From Prunella strophiata (lineage: Eukaryota > Chordata > Aves > Passeriformes > Prunellidae), in contig JAZBQD010000027.1 in the NCBI GenBank assembly GCA_036583965.1, forward strand, positions 3,056,687-3,120,686: 64,000 nucleotides of DNA, written 5' to 3'. The position numbers and the translations under genes are program-made. Shown here piece after piece: positions 48,001-61,548 of this stretch. Every line of letters starts with the position of its first letter. Position 1 is the stretch's first letter. The notes under the pieces are model-generated. The model did not search any database, was not told where the DNA came from, and saw only the letters and a program-made list of their open reading frames with translations.

Positions 48001-51000
48001 CTTGGTGGGCAAAGTGCAAGGGGACAAGAGCAGAGGCATACAAACCAAAGTTCATTGGTAAATGAATTGGGTAAAATTTTGGTTTTGTTTGCTAGTGACA
48101 GGATTCATCTTTTCTCAAAAATGTTGCTGCTCTGCGGTCCTCTAATTGCAGATGGATATCCAGGGACAGGCAGAGCCTAATGTACCACACCAGCCTTACC
48201 ATCCAGGCTGTAATTTCTTTCTAGAAAAAGTAATTTTCAGAATTCAGTGGGCTTTGCTTTTATTTAAAGGTATTTTCTAACATCCTTTTTAAGAGAGTGG
48301 TTCCCAAAGCCCTAAAATCTCATTTTAGGATGTTCAGTTTAAAAAGTTATAAAAAAGAGGGGTTGAAATCAGTGCGACAGGATTCTATCCTACGAAAGTG
48401 AGTGTTTGAGTAATTCTGAGTAATATCCACAGTATGGATGGACCCAACTCTATAATACCTGGGTCAAGAGCAGACCAGAGCCTAGCTGAGATCCTGAGAT
48501 ACCATTTAAACATGTATAACAATTATGATCTTCAAAATTACTGGAGTCTTCAGCAAGGAAAGGGAGAAGTACTCAATGGAAAATATTACTGTCAGGGTAT
48601 ATTTTACTACCTGAAGTATTTTATTGACTGCTTCAAGGAAATCAATGCCTTAAATAAGCATAACTACATTAGGGAAAAAAAAAAGAGATTATTATATGCA
48701 TTCCTGTGTGTTAAGTTCCTGCTGTATGTTTTATGTTACATGCAACTTGTTGAGCTGGTTAGGGTTTAGGAAATGCTTGAGAAAGGAAATGATCTTGACA
48801 TTTGCAATTTATTTGTAAAACAGATGCAGAAACTGAAGGTTAAAAAAAAAAAAAAGGTTTGTCTAAGTATATGATGACAAAAATTGGAATAAAATGCAAA
48901 ATAAATCATAGGGGACATATATGGAAAATAAATGCATTAAAGCCAATTTAAAATTGGGAAGAATAATTCCAAAGGACGAAACAAATGCAAAACTAGGCAA
49001 CACAATATATAGCATGGATGTGCCTGGACTTTAAATGGAGTCAGGATGGCTTCTTATGTCTGCACTTCACTGCAGAATTCACCAGGGCAAGGACCTAACC
49101 CCAAGCCTTTTGCACAAGTTTAAGCAGGACACAAAGGGCTTACACTCCACATTTTAGAAACAACACAAGTACCTATTAATGTTCCAAATGTATATTTCTA
49201 TACTAACTTCATTACTGTGAATTAACACATCAAAGACCTACTTATTTCCAACCATAACATAATCAGAATTTCCTGAGCAGCTCCCAATAAAATTGATGGC
49301 ATCCTTAGCCCAGCATTGAGGTATCTCAGTGTAGATGTACATGTTTTAAGGACTTCTGGGTCATCATATGGTCAGTAATGTATTTCCTCCCATGGTTAAT
49401 CCCTCAGATGCCATGCTATGTTTGCCTTGAGGCTTGTTTCAAGGTCTTGATTAACGCCACCACTCCATGCCTAGTTAAGCTGGCAGAAGCCTGTTCTGCA
49501 ACCAAAATGGGTTTCCTGTCCCCCCGTGCTCTCCAGATGGTTGCTTGTGCTCCCTCCCCCTGTGTCGGCACAGGTGTTTCTCCGACCATGCAGTGAGAGA
49601 TCAGAAAACTGATCTCAGTGTAAACTGACCTGGTTTAAAAAAGAAATGCCTGGTTTTCTGACAGGACATTTCCTTGCCTGGGTTCACTGCATGAGGAGGG
49701 AGTGACAGCAGGGCTCTTTCTCTCTCAGCTGCTCTGGAAGTCTGGGGAAGTACATGAAAATTACTTGTGCAGACTCTAGGTATCAGTGTTCACCTGGATC
49801 ACGGACCTCCTTACAGACCTGCATGAGGAGAACATTCACCCACCACCAAGCTGCTAAAGAAGCAGCTTCCTCTGCCCATATTGGCCATATAAGCAAGGCC
49901 CTGTGAGATTTGCAGCCACTGTTTGGTAGAAATACGCTTTTCCCTCATGGTGAGGGAATTCATTACAATAGGAACCGACCCAAACTGTGCCACTAAATAC
50001 ATTCTTATTTTAGACCTATAAAATCTGCGAAGGTTTCTCACTGGTGAGGTTCTAGGATGCAGTAGTATACTGTCAGTTGCATAGGAGCAACTTGATACTT
50101 CCACACTAAAATCCAAATTTCATTGTCCCCTATAGGCACTGCGGTTCCTTTTCATTTCCTTTAGATTAGGAACAACCAGTTTATTCCCTAATGGCTGGAT
50201 TCAGTCCACCAGGAAAGATCGTCAAGTGTGAGAAGAGGATAAATTGCTTGGTGGCCCCAGCTTGTTTACAGACCCCATTTTTCATGAGCACAGTGATTTT
50301 CCACCTTGCATCACCTGAAGCGTCCACCACAAGACACATCCGGGTCCCTCTCCATGACATGACAATGACACAACTCCCCACGTGATGGCATCACACTAGG
50401 GAAGTGAAATTGTACAGCCAGGTGCTGACTGCATTTTCTGTCACATGACTGATTACACTGCAGCAAGTCACCTGACCTAGCTTTTCTCACTCATTGAAAA
50501 CGAAAACTATCATGTTGTGCTAGATATGAGCATTTTGGTCAAGTGGGAGCTACAGCTTCAGCCATTGTAAGCAACAGCTCTGAGTTCTGGCTTCTCTATG
50601 TGCTTGTGGTTCCTACACATCCTTATTGGGGTTTATTACCTGAGTTAGGCTTCAGCAAGTTTTATCTGTCAGATCCTGCTTACCCTCACATGGCTTGGCA
50701 CAAGGCTTTAGAAAATGGGGAAGTGTTTGGGCATCTCCTGCATATGGAGTGGTACCAAAGCTATTCAGATGACTGGCATTCCTATTGAAAGGACAGAAGA
50801 TGAAGATGAATGCAATTCAATTTTTGGGTTGATGATTTGCATTTTAATTGGGTGCTATCCCAACTCTAACAGCAAAATCTGTATATTGACCTGAAGTGTG
50901 CCTACTAAGGTTTCAAAAACTAATTTGATTAGTTTATGAAAAAACCAAAAACCTGTTGTAGTACCCAGCTCCCTACCCAAATATCAGCAAGGCTTTTAAC

Positions 51001-52100
51001 TGTTTTTCAGCTTGATTCCCTGACATCAGGGATCAGTATTTCTTAAACACTATGCAAAGATTGTACAGGAGAGTCTGGCTGGTTTTGGACTCAGGTGTGC
51101 TCCAAAATATTCCTCTTGTTCCTTTGAGCCCTGATTTGACACAGGTCCAGAATGACACAAGCCTCTGATGTAGAAGCCGCTCCTACCCTTGCGGCTGAGC
51201 CGGGTGCTCTGGGCCCCGGCACAGAGGACATTCCCTGCGCTGCCCGGTGGCAGCGAGCGGGCAGGCAGCGCCGTGTCCTTCCTGAGCCTGCTCACCCTGC
51301 ACTCGTCCTGCCACGCTGAGATGCATCGCTGGTGCCTGGAAATGATGCTGGTGTGGAAGGTGGCAGAGCCAGAACGCGGCTGCTTCTCTTCTCATAAATG
51401 AACGTGAGCTGGTTTGATTAGGGGTGCAGCAGAGGCATCTGCGTGTGGCCTCCCTAGCACAATATCTGAAATACACTGTCAGGACTCCACCCCCCTTCCA
51501 ACGTGTTATACTTAATGAAGCTGCATGCTTTTTTTTCTTAAAATAAGAGAAACTACATCAGGGAAAGAAGGTAAGGCAACAAAAAAGTAGAAATATAAGA
51601 TGGAACAGGCATATAGTAACAAAGATTGAAGGAAAACTAAAACTCTTTCAAAGTCTTTGAACTTTTACGGAAGAGAGTAAAGGCAAAATGAATCATCGAC
51701 ATTATAATAATTAGCTCCATTTACAGGCTTTTGTGGAAGATCTTTTTTTTCTTAAACAGCTATTTTGGAATTCAAATTCTATTTCTGCTCTTGTGTTTTA
51801 CCTGCTTTTGAGGTAAAGCGTGAAATTTCCTCTAAATGCCACCCCATAGTAGTTCATCCTTAGGATATTGTTTTAAACATAATTGAATTGCTGGGGTACA
51901 TTAAACATTGCAGCGTTTTAAGCAGGGGAAATAATTTAATGATGTGGTCTTTAAGACAGTTAATTAGCCTGGCATGTATGAAAGTGTAACAAGAACACCA
52001 CCTACTGTAAAAGTGAATGTTCTACACTCAGCAGCACTAATTCCTGATAGCTTCACCCTGCATGGAAATCATTAACCCCTTTTTTGTCAAATGTTTTTAG
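45080..52100. other. Intergenic, no gene recognised
   Basis: Unique sequence. Small features: three copies of TAG(TTG)TAGCTTGAA at 46,217-46,273 and a T-run at 46,331-46,344. A GC-richer patch at 51,180-51,400 has no visible function. No exon is recognised. Confidence 0.4.
46217..46273 (+). repeat. Short tandem repeat, TAGTTGTAGCTTGAA
   Basis: TAGTTGTAGCTTGAA at 46,217-46,231 and 46,259-46,273, with a shortened copy TAGTAGCTTGAA at 46,246-46,257. Confidence 0.8.
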
Positions 52101-52880
52101 GCAACATTACTGAGCTTGGAGTTGGTGATTGCAGTTCTTGCCTACATTAGCAAGGGGAAAAATCTAAGAGGTAAAATAAATCACAGTCAGTTTAAACATC
52201 AGGTGCCATCCTTTCTGAAAAGATTATTCTGGGGTCTGGTACAAGTCATTTTCATAACGGTGATGGATTTTTTAGCTGGAAATAGTAAGGATTTAAATAA
52301 AATTTCTGGTGATGTCAGCACAGTTTTTAGAAAATTGCTTGTGGTGACCCTTCTGCAATATTGCTGTGCTGCTGGCTTGATTTATCCACCACAGGATGGG
52401 CAGGAAGGGATAACATCCAGCACTCACTCTGTGGCCTCAGCAGGAGGTGACAGAGGTCACAGTGTAGGGACATTTCTGTGGTCCCTCCATAGCTCTCGAG
52501 CTCTGTGTTTTTGGGGACATCCAGCAGGATCTGCATCTCCTGTGCAGCCTGAGCCGCTGGGGAGCCAGAGTCCCACCGAGCACCTCGGGGTGCAGGAGCT
52601 CTCCACTCCCAGAGAACTCATCCACATTTGTCTCAAAGCAATGCAAGACAGAGGCTTCCCAAAAAAGTCTGCAGGATTGGACCACCTGGAGTCTTCAAAA
52701 GACCATCACCAGTTTTTATCAAAATTCACACAAAGCCTGGTGTATCTTCATCTTCTAAGCTTTGCCTCTTTATCTTGCAGTAGCAAAGCCATGATATTTA
52801 GTGGCTGTAGTAACTCCAGGTTTGAAATCCCCACTCTTCAGGGATCTTTTGCCCCTCACATGAAAGCCACTTACAACTAG
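52101..52880 (+). other. Unusually long open frame, unrecognised
   Basis: The frame is open for 259 sense codons from just after a splice-acceptor-like sequence (pyrimidine-rich run ending TTTTTAG at 52,100) to TAG at 52,878-52,880. The first ATG is at 52,263, giving 205 codons. The predicted peptide has two hydrophobic stretches (about 52,220-52,280 and 52,335-52,390) and no domain I recognise. Base composition is ordinary, so the length is less easily explained than in the CpG islands. No promoter, donor or polyadenylation signal is evident nearby. It could be a chance frame, an orphan exon or part of an old element. I do not call it a gene. Confidence 0.15.
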
Positions 52881-55800
52881 TTATAAAGGGCCACAGAGCT
52901 TCTGATTTTCCATATTGCTGGGATGGTTGTGACACAATTCAGTGAGATGATAACGCCTTCCACTAAGTGTATCAAAAAAGGAGAGAGAAATCTGATGGGG
53001 GGGGAACAGTGGAAGAATTCTTCAGGGAACAAAACATAGCGCTGGCCCTGTTGAAGGCAGTAGAGGTGTTGCTCTTATTTCCAATAGTTCCTGATTTTAC
53101 TCAAAGTCACTTTCTGCTTTTATGTCTGCTGCTGAAAGTGTTGAGCACAGCAGAATTTTCTCTTCCAGTCAGAGAGCAGATTTTGTGTTTTGCAAGCGAC
53201 GCTGAGCACTGGCAGGGATGGGAGCATTCCTGATTAAACAAACTCCCTAATAGACCAAGTCTTGCGCTGCTAAACTCGCATGCATTATTGCGCAGGAGGC
53301 CGAGCATATTTCAGCCACAATGATGGAGTGGGCAGCACTCTGTCAGATCAATTATGTACAAGGCCCATCTTCTCTATGATTCCCTCGATTTTTCCTCCTG
53401 ACAGTTCACCTTGTGCCCAACCTTCTGTTCTCAGAGAGAAAAACCTGCAGACAATAGAAAACCTAAGGCTGTTTTTCCTCGCCACTAAATGGCATAAAGT
53501 AACTCTTTCCTGTCAGGTTCCTCATGACTTTTCACACAAATTTATCTTCCCCAGTTTAGGGGATTTATAGCCTTTCTATGTCTTTCTTTCTCTTTTTTAG
53601 GCTCTCTTTGGTAATGTCACAAAGACAGTGAGTGCACACAGGAGTGGTCCCTGCCCATTAATAGCACTGCAGTGGTGGCAGCTCCTCCAGCCCGCTCCAG
53701 GCTCAGTGAGGAGCAGCTGTGCTCATGGGACACTGCCCATGTCCCATCCCAGGGCAGGAGACCTGGTCCATGCTGGGTTATGGCCTATTCCACATCTTGC
53801 CCATGCAAAGGGCACTGAGATCAGGCTTTAGCAAATGTTTCTTTTTGTGACAGAACACACCATTGCCCATGAAATTCAAATCCTAGGAGAGACTGTTCAG
53901 TTGCCAGTCAATTATCTGATGGAAGTGGCCTCAACCATTTATAACCAGTTCTGCCCTGCAGTATTTAATTTAAAGAATGAAGCTGAATTAGTAAGTGAGG
54001 ACCAGTATCGGACATACTGCCCAAATTAACTCAAAGCAGATTTCATGGGAGTGAGGTGCTGAGTAAAAATGAACTGAGTGGTGTGAGCTGGGGAAGCTTC
54101 AGGGAAGACAACTAAACTAAAGCTGGTGCCTCATCTTTCTCCTTCCTGGAAATCAAACTATTCAGCTGGGTCAGCAAAATAAGCTCAGTGGTGTCAAGGC
54201 TGAAGAATACCAGAGAAAGACAGCAAAGAGAGAAGCTGTTGAACAGCTTAGGCAAAGTTTCTTTTATTCCTTCTGTGCAGAAGGAGGAAATATTGGAGCA
54301 CATGTTGAATTCCTGTGAACTCACTTGCGTGCGAGCAAAACCAGCACAAAGCTCAATTAAGCAATCAAGTCCATTGTTACAGGCAGGGTTAGATTCCCCA
54401 TCTATCAGAAGTAGAAGTAGTACCAAACAGAAACAAAGCTCAGACAGCTGTGTGTGTACAAACACAAACCAGAAGCGATGGCTATCAGGGACCTCCTGGA
54501 GCCCGTACAACACACTGGTGGTGGGAAGTTCGGGACCCTTTCTCTGCCTGTGGCGGAACTGTTGGAGCTATCCCTGTGGACAAAGCTTCAAATGAAGAGT
54601 TTTGGCTTAGCTAAACTGTTCCAAACAGCCAGTTTTTGTGATGTGTGCAAGGGAAGAGAGCTCCACACCACCCGCAAGGGAGAGGAGCTGCCTTGGAGCT
54701 GGTGCAAAGCACATCAAGTGCAGCCAGAGCAGTCAGGAGCCCTGGGGAACTGAGGCTGCAGACATCATTCCAGCCAAGGATACCAACATATTTTTTTGGT
54801 TCAGATTGATATCTTCCACAGATGCCTTGTCTTCCCGACAAACTAACTTCCTTTCCTAGTCTCCCTCTCCTCTGATCAAAAGGCTGTCTTTTAATAGGGA
54901 AGAAATTAAGCTGTTTTTCTGCCTGTGTCACTTGAACCTGGGGAGAATTCAAGGTCCTGATAATGTGGCTTTTCCAGTCTTTTTTTACTTCTCACTGTTT
55001 TCCATTTTACTTTGATCTGAAGGGTTCTGCTCTCACTTTCCAATCTCACTTGTCTCTCTCTCTGTAATGAGAATCCAGGTAGCAGATATATTATGTGATA
55101 TACTGTATGAAGCAGTCACAACACTGCGGGATCACCATGTTATAAATACTACACATGGCAAGTGCAAGATTTATTCTTGGGAAGTCATTACATTCTTTGA
55201 TTGAGAAATAATACTCTCCAAGACAAACTTAACATTTTGGTCTCTGATAACCAAATTGATTTAAAAAATGAGATGGCGCATAATAAAAATTCAAGTATCA
55301 ATAGCTAAGAAATACACAGTAAAATGTTTTCAAATGTATGTAGCTGCTGTTAGATGGTAGAAATTTATTTTTTTTTATAGCTACTTGATCGTCTTATCAA
55401 AGACTAGAGCAGAATCTTCTTTAAAAAGTGTCCTGGAATGAACAAGGTTACATCTTTAAAGATACCTCATGTATCTTTAGCAACAAAGAACAATGAGTCT
55501 TTTCTCAGTGGAAAAGGTCAGTCCTTTATATGGTCTCTGATATTTAAGATTTTAATTAGAGATCAGCAATGTAATGATGGTGCCTGATGGTGCAGTACTC
55601 TGTGTTGTAAGGCTGACTGCAGACAGCCTGAGTTCTTGAATGCTTTTACTTCCTATTTGGGCATATTTCCAGTAAACACCTAGAATTATAGACCACTAGG
55701 TGAAGTTACAACCTCTGACCATGATTCCAGTGAAGAACAGCTGAATAAACCAATCAGCTGGAATCTAGGTGCTGAAACACAACAAAGTTTACCTGAAAAT

Positions 55801-58800
55801 TATGAGACACTGACTTGAGAAGATTTAACTCCGCTGGAGAACTCTGTAATTTCTGTTCCTACCACTCCTGCCTTTCTGCCAGGTGCACTTTGGAAAGAAG
55901 GGGCCCAATAACCTACATTACAAGTGAATATTTCAATCTGACAGCTCACTCTCTCTGACAGCAGTGCTGTGACAACACGTCTGGGTCAGATTCAACATGA
56001 TTATGTAAGCCACCAACCAAACCTTTTTTTGAATACATTAAAGGCTGCTTAAGTACAAAACCCACCCATGCAAATCTTAAAATGCAGGGAAATATTTGGC
56101 TAAGGAGAGCTTTGGACACCCCTTTGTGCCCACACATTATAGCAAGCAATCACACCGAAGAAACAGCCTCCACAAGAAATTCTTTGCATTTCCAGCATCC
56201 CAAAAATCTAACACATGCCCAAATTCCTCTGCAAAAGGAACAGACCTTAACTCTGACCTCAGCTGGAAGCTGGCACCACCAGCTTTGGAAGGGGAAGCTC
56301 TGACTGCTGGCACCTCTTGCTTGGAAGTAGACAGAGGAGGGAAATCAGATCTAGGAAAACATTTGCCTGGACAGTGTGGGCTTTTTTCCAGTCTACAGCA
56401 TACTGTAAAACATTTCTTAAATCAGTAGTTTGTATCCAGGATTAGAAATGGCATCTTTGGTTTCTGGGAAAGGCATGAAGATGGTAGGACTCAAGGTGAG
56501 AGACCCCCGTCCCTTCTGGCAGGGCTCTGGTAGGTTTTGGCCACAGGTACCAGACAGATGGTTGGTGTGACTGGAAGCTCAGCCATTTCTTTTGAGTTGA
56601 AATCCTTTCTCAGTGCTTCTGGAGCTCTTCAGCTGCATTTTATTTCTGACCATTCTGAGCTTGATTTAAAGAGGGCACTCATAAGCAGAGAGAAAGGTGT
56701 TCACAAAGGGCTTCAGAATGCTTGGACTTGTTTAATATTAGCACCTCAGAGGCTTCCTTGTGCAGGCAGCATTTCACAGCTCCTGAAACAACTTTTCATG
56801 CCACTGATCCATCATCTTGTGCTACAGCCATTTATCCATCCCAGCCATCAACCTGTCTCGGGGAGAATTGGGGACACGGTGGAGCCGAGAGGGAAACCGC
56901 GCTTGGAGGAGCCGCGTTCAGAGCTGCGGTCACGGCACAGGGACTGGATGCTCTGGGTTTGAGTGGCACTGGCAGGGCTGGCTCCAGGCCAGGCACTGCG
57001 ATGGCCTGAGGGACACGTCCCTGCAAGGACAAGGGCTCTCAGCTCCCTGAGGAGATATCACTTATGAGGCATAATTCATGCCCTCAACAGTGGCCTCTCT
57101 CACCTGAATGTCATGTCAGCATCGCCGGTTCTTGCTGAATTTGGAGCTCAGCAGTTCCTGGGAGCTGGGAGCATCTGCCTGGAGGCAGGATATCACTTAT
57201 CAGCATCTTGGTTCTTTAGGAGGCTGATTCTCCAAACTGCTTCTGAGCTGTTACCCAGAGGCTTTCAGCTGAGAGAGAATGCAATGCTTTGAACTCCACT
57301 TGTAAAGGGCTGCTGATTCCTGGGCCACCAAGTCAAGATACCCAAACCAGCTGGGACTCTGCCTGGAGTGCTCCCTGAAGGCAGAACTGAGCTCAGCAGA
57401 TGCATAAGACAGGAAGACTGAGCAGAGAAGACCAGTCTAGTTGGACACATAGGCAGGAAGGCATTTTACTCAAATGGTACTATCCCACAGTCATTAACAA
57501 TACTAAAAAGAAATTAAACTAAAAGAAGATCAGTTCCTGTGATGCTTGAAAGGATGCAGTGACAAGGAGCCACTCACAGAGGCACTGATGTAGCTGTGAG
57601 TATTGTACCAATTCCTCAAGTCGAAGGAAAATCAATTAACTCACAGGGGCTGTCCCCCTTTCCTTAAAATGAGACATGGTGGCAGATCTTGCACAAAACT
57701 CCTAGGGATACTGGAGGTACTTTGGATTCTGCAGACTTTGCAGACCTAAGCAGACTTTGTCCCCTCTGGTTTTAAATGCTCCAGGAAACCTACACTTCTC
57801 ATGCAGAATAAAAAATGGTCACAATACTGAATTTCATAATTTCCTCATCATTCACTGTGTAAGCAGGCAAAGAAAACACACATTGTGCTGTTTTAGAAAG
57901 GAATACTCTCCTTGGGGCTACCAAGTAAGAACATCATGTTTCATATATGTGATATGCAAGGTATTTGATTATTTGTAAAAATCCCTGTGATTCAGCAGCA
58001 CTGTGGGCTCTGTGAATCAGGGGGTGATGTGAAGGGATGTTTATCTGAAAGTCTTGTCTCCCTCAGCAGCCCACATCGTCTCTAATTCTCAGAGACCCAC
58101 TTCCTCTCTTCCAGAAACAAGATCTTTCCTGCACAGCCTGGTTCCTGTACTCTACTGACCTCCCTGCCTTGGATGTTGAGGAGGTTACACATCAGTGTAG
58201 GAGTTAGGTTCAAGTATGAGTTCTCTGACAGGGTGTAAATTTTCTGAGGTATGATTTACACATGTAAAAATATGGTTATTTGTTTTCTTGTAAAATCAGC
58301 TAGCTGCTGCTGCTGGTTAGGAAGAGAAATTCACCCATCACCTGTACCAAGTACCTGCAGTTGTACCTGATTCAGGCTGAGAAATGAAAGTCTTTCTGAA
58401 GGGGACATTCACAGAGCCATTGATTGTTACAAGAACAAATAGGACCGATGTCTGAACTCCTGTATAACACAAACATTCACACTGATGCCTTTTAACCTCA
58501 GGCTTATCTTTCAGAGATTCATTTGCTCCTAGTATGAACCCAGATGGATGAGCTACTTATAGGCATCTCATATCTCCCAACAGATCTACAAGGGAAGGAG
58601 ACCTTGCCTCTGTTTTTTAAACACATAGTCAGCTTTCATTTTTAATGGAAATCCAAATTCTTGTGCTCTAAGCAAAGGGAATGGAAATCAGTACCAAAAA
58701 GAGGGATAGATGGAAGAAAATAATTTAATTTCTGGTACTTTAGTTTCAATAATTTTATTAGTATTGCCCCTGTGCAGTCACATACTGCTTTCTATTACTT

Positions 58801-61330
58801 TCCTGTACTAGCTGCACTCGTAAGAGTAAGAGGCACAGTGGCCCATGACTGGGTAGGTCAGCATTTTTTATTTCCTTTCAGCTCACTCTAATGAAAAGCA
58901 CATGCATCCAGTAAATCTTGCCTTTTCCCTTATTAAACCAGTCGATGTTCATTACTGAGGTCTGTGCCTGGCTGGGTGGGAATCAATAAGATGATCCTTT
59001 TAATCGCCTTAGTAATCAACAAGCTATTTCTTATTTCAATCTCAGCCCAGTAGTCATTGAAATCCAATGATTTATCTGCATTACACATGCACTCACACAC
59101 AGAGTAGGGAGGTTTATGTGTGTACAACTAGAGAGAGAAAGGCTGAATTTTGTAATACACATTAAATGATTGTGCCAGAGAAATACCCACAATGTCATTA
59201 TTTACTTGCTGGTACCCAGTAGCCGCATGCCCAGGATGACTGAGTGTGAGTTGGATATTATGCCTGCAATACAATTGATGAAACTGCAGAAAATAAAAGG
59301 GTTTTAATAGAGGGAATGGTCAAAAGGGCCATTTTACCTGCCCTAAACCCAGCTTCCTGATTTTCCTTCTCATTCTCATGTTTGCCTCATTCAGACAGAC
59401 AGCAAAGCATTGCTGAGAGCACACTGTGAGCACACATCTGCTGCATAAAACTGTGGGCAATATTTGCCCCTTGGTGCCTCATCTTCCCCAACCTATAGGT
59501 AGGTTGATTACCTGTAAAAACTTCAAAGAATACTATTGCAAAAGAGCATTAGTTCTCTTCCTGACTGTGTTTCAGGATTCAATGCTGTAGTTCCAAAACT
59601 TCCACAGATGGAGGGGAGGCTCCTGCCAGCCTTCCTCTGTGGAGAGGTTCTGGGATGTTATTAGGGCTGGTTGTCTGAGTAAGGATTGTTTGCCCAAGTG
59701 AGCTAAGCTGAGCAATACATCAATGCTGGTGATGTATCTGTATGAAATTTGGTTTGACTGCCCAATCAAAGTATTTGGGCAGGAGTGGCAAAACCTTGAC
59801 TGTGTTGAAATAAACAGCAAGTGTTGCGTTGATTTTAGTGATTTTACCCCATATTTTCTTGCTGCTGAATGATCATTAGGGTATGAATCATGGAGCATGT
59901 TAATAGATGGAAAATTGGACGCAGGGACTTTTTCCTGCAGATTTATAAACTTTGGTTTTTGAAGTGCAGAAAATGAAAGGAGAAGGAGAAAGAAAAAAAA
60001 AGTCAAAGTGCAAGTGCATCGAGTGCAGGCATCAGAGCATCTTTCAGCTGTGCCTCCTGTTACGTAAGGCTGGGCTGTGTTTGGGCTGCAACTTGACACT
60101 GCCCCTTTCTCCCCCAAACAGAGCTTTTTCTCATAAAATTCACTCAGGCACTTCTTCTCAAGTTCTTCATACACTTTTCGCAAGAAAAAAGAAATCATTC
60201 ATATCTCTCAAAGAGAGTCTCGGATTCTTTAGATATTTTCCATTATAAGCTTTTGGCACCATTATTACCCACGGATCAAGTTACTTTTCTGATCCCCCTT
60301 CTTTCATCTACTAAAAATGGATTATTTCATTATTAGCCTGGAACCGTTACTGTTCACAGAGATCAGGTCTGTATATGAACAATGCCTGCCCCAGTATATT
60401 ACTGAAAATCCCGGGGCTGTTGTAAGGTTTCCTTTAAACACTAGAACTCTATTTTTTGTGAGATCTGCATAGTGGCAAAGTCTTTGAAAGGCCATTCCTT
60501 TTCTCTGAATTCTACAAAAGCTAAATATGGCTGTTTTCAATAGTTTATAGAAGATCTTAACTGGTTTCCATGCACAACACATAGGAATATGTGTATATAT
60601 TTGCAATATCTAGACTGACATTTATTGTAATTTGACTATAGTTTAACTATTTAATTAACAGTAACTATTGTTTAACTATTTAATTAACTTTAATTCAGTG
60701 TTGCTGTCATGTCAAATCAGCCACTGTATTAAAAGAAGTCCAGGGAAAATTTGCCATTAGAGTCACTCTAAAATTTCCTATTTTGAGTGGTTCAGAGAGT
60801 GGGGAACACTTTTGGCTGTTGTGTTTCCAGTTTCTATTTTTTCTGTTCTTCCTCTTCCATCAGAAGTGCATCTGCCCACATGTAGATCTCGACTTAAGAA
60901 GCAGGCAGGTCTCTGGGAAGAAAATGCAGACCCACCTCATGAGTTGGAAAGGGAATGTTTTCAAATCACTGTAGGAGACAGTTCTGCTCTCCTATTTCTG
61001 CCCCACTTGCCACTTTCTGTGGTGAAAACCACCCCCAGCATCAGAGATCTCACAACTGCAGAAGTCTGTTAAATGCAGCAGAAATCTCAGTCTTGCAGAT
61101 CCTGGGACAGTGCCCTCAACTGCACAACTATTCCTGCTTCCCCTCTGAGTCCTTCCTCAGGCAGCAACATCATCAAACCCTAATCCCACTGCCAGCACCT
61201 CTGCTCCATCCTCTCGGAGCAAAACATCCTTTCATGCCCTCCAAGCATTTTCAATCAGGAGAGGACCTGTCCTGTGAGAAAGTGGGCTAAATCCTCCCAG
61301 TAATTTCAGCAGGGACCACCAATAGCAACA
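52881..61330. other. Intergenic, no gene recognised
   Basis: Unique sequence. 55,080-55,560 and 58,730-59,110 are AT-rich blocks of conserved-element texture. 56,870-57,010 is an isolated GC-richer patch. A 208-codon minus-strand frame (59,572-60,198) is unrecognised. A 29-bp-spaced duplication lies at 60,641-60,688. Confidence 0.35.
60641..60688 (+). repeat. Tandem duplication containing TTTAATTAAC
   Basis: GTTTAACTATTTAATTAAC at 60,641-60,659 is repeated exactly at 60,670-60,688 (period 29). Each copy contains a TTAATTAA homeodomain-type core. Confidence 0.85.
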
Positions 61331-61548
61331 GAATCATCAGAATGGTTTGGGTATGAAGGGACTTTAAAGCTCATCTCATTCCACCCCCTGCCAAGGGCAG
61401 GGACACCTTTCAATATCCCAGGTTGGTCCAAGCCCTGTTCAACCTGGCCTTGGACACTTTCAGGGATGTGGCAGCCACAGCTTCCCTGGGCAACCTGTGC
61501 CAGGGCCTCACCATCCTCACAAGCAAAATTTTTTCCCTAAATAATCCT
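61331..61548 (-). mobile_element. CR1 LINE, 5'-truncated
   Basis: The plus strand reads GAATCATCAGAATGG, TTTGGGTATGAAGGGAC, GGGCAGGGACACCTTTC, AACCTGGCCTTGGACAC, GGGCAACCTGTGCCAGG, then CTCACCATCCTCACA and a diverged AATTTTTTCCCTAA. This is the reverse complement of the avian CR1 3' end, so sense is minus. About 218 nt remain. Confidence 0.92.

Noticed and set aside
52437..52685. Minus-strand 82-codon frame opposite the long plus frame
   Set aside because: Shadow of the GC-richer stretch; no recognisable motif.
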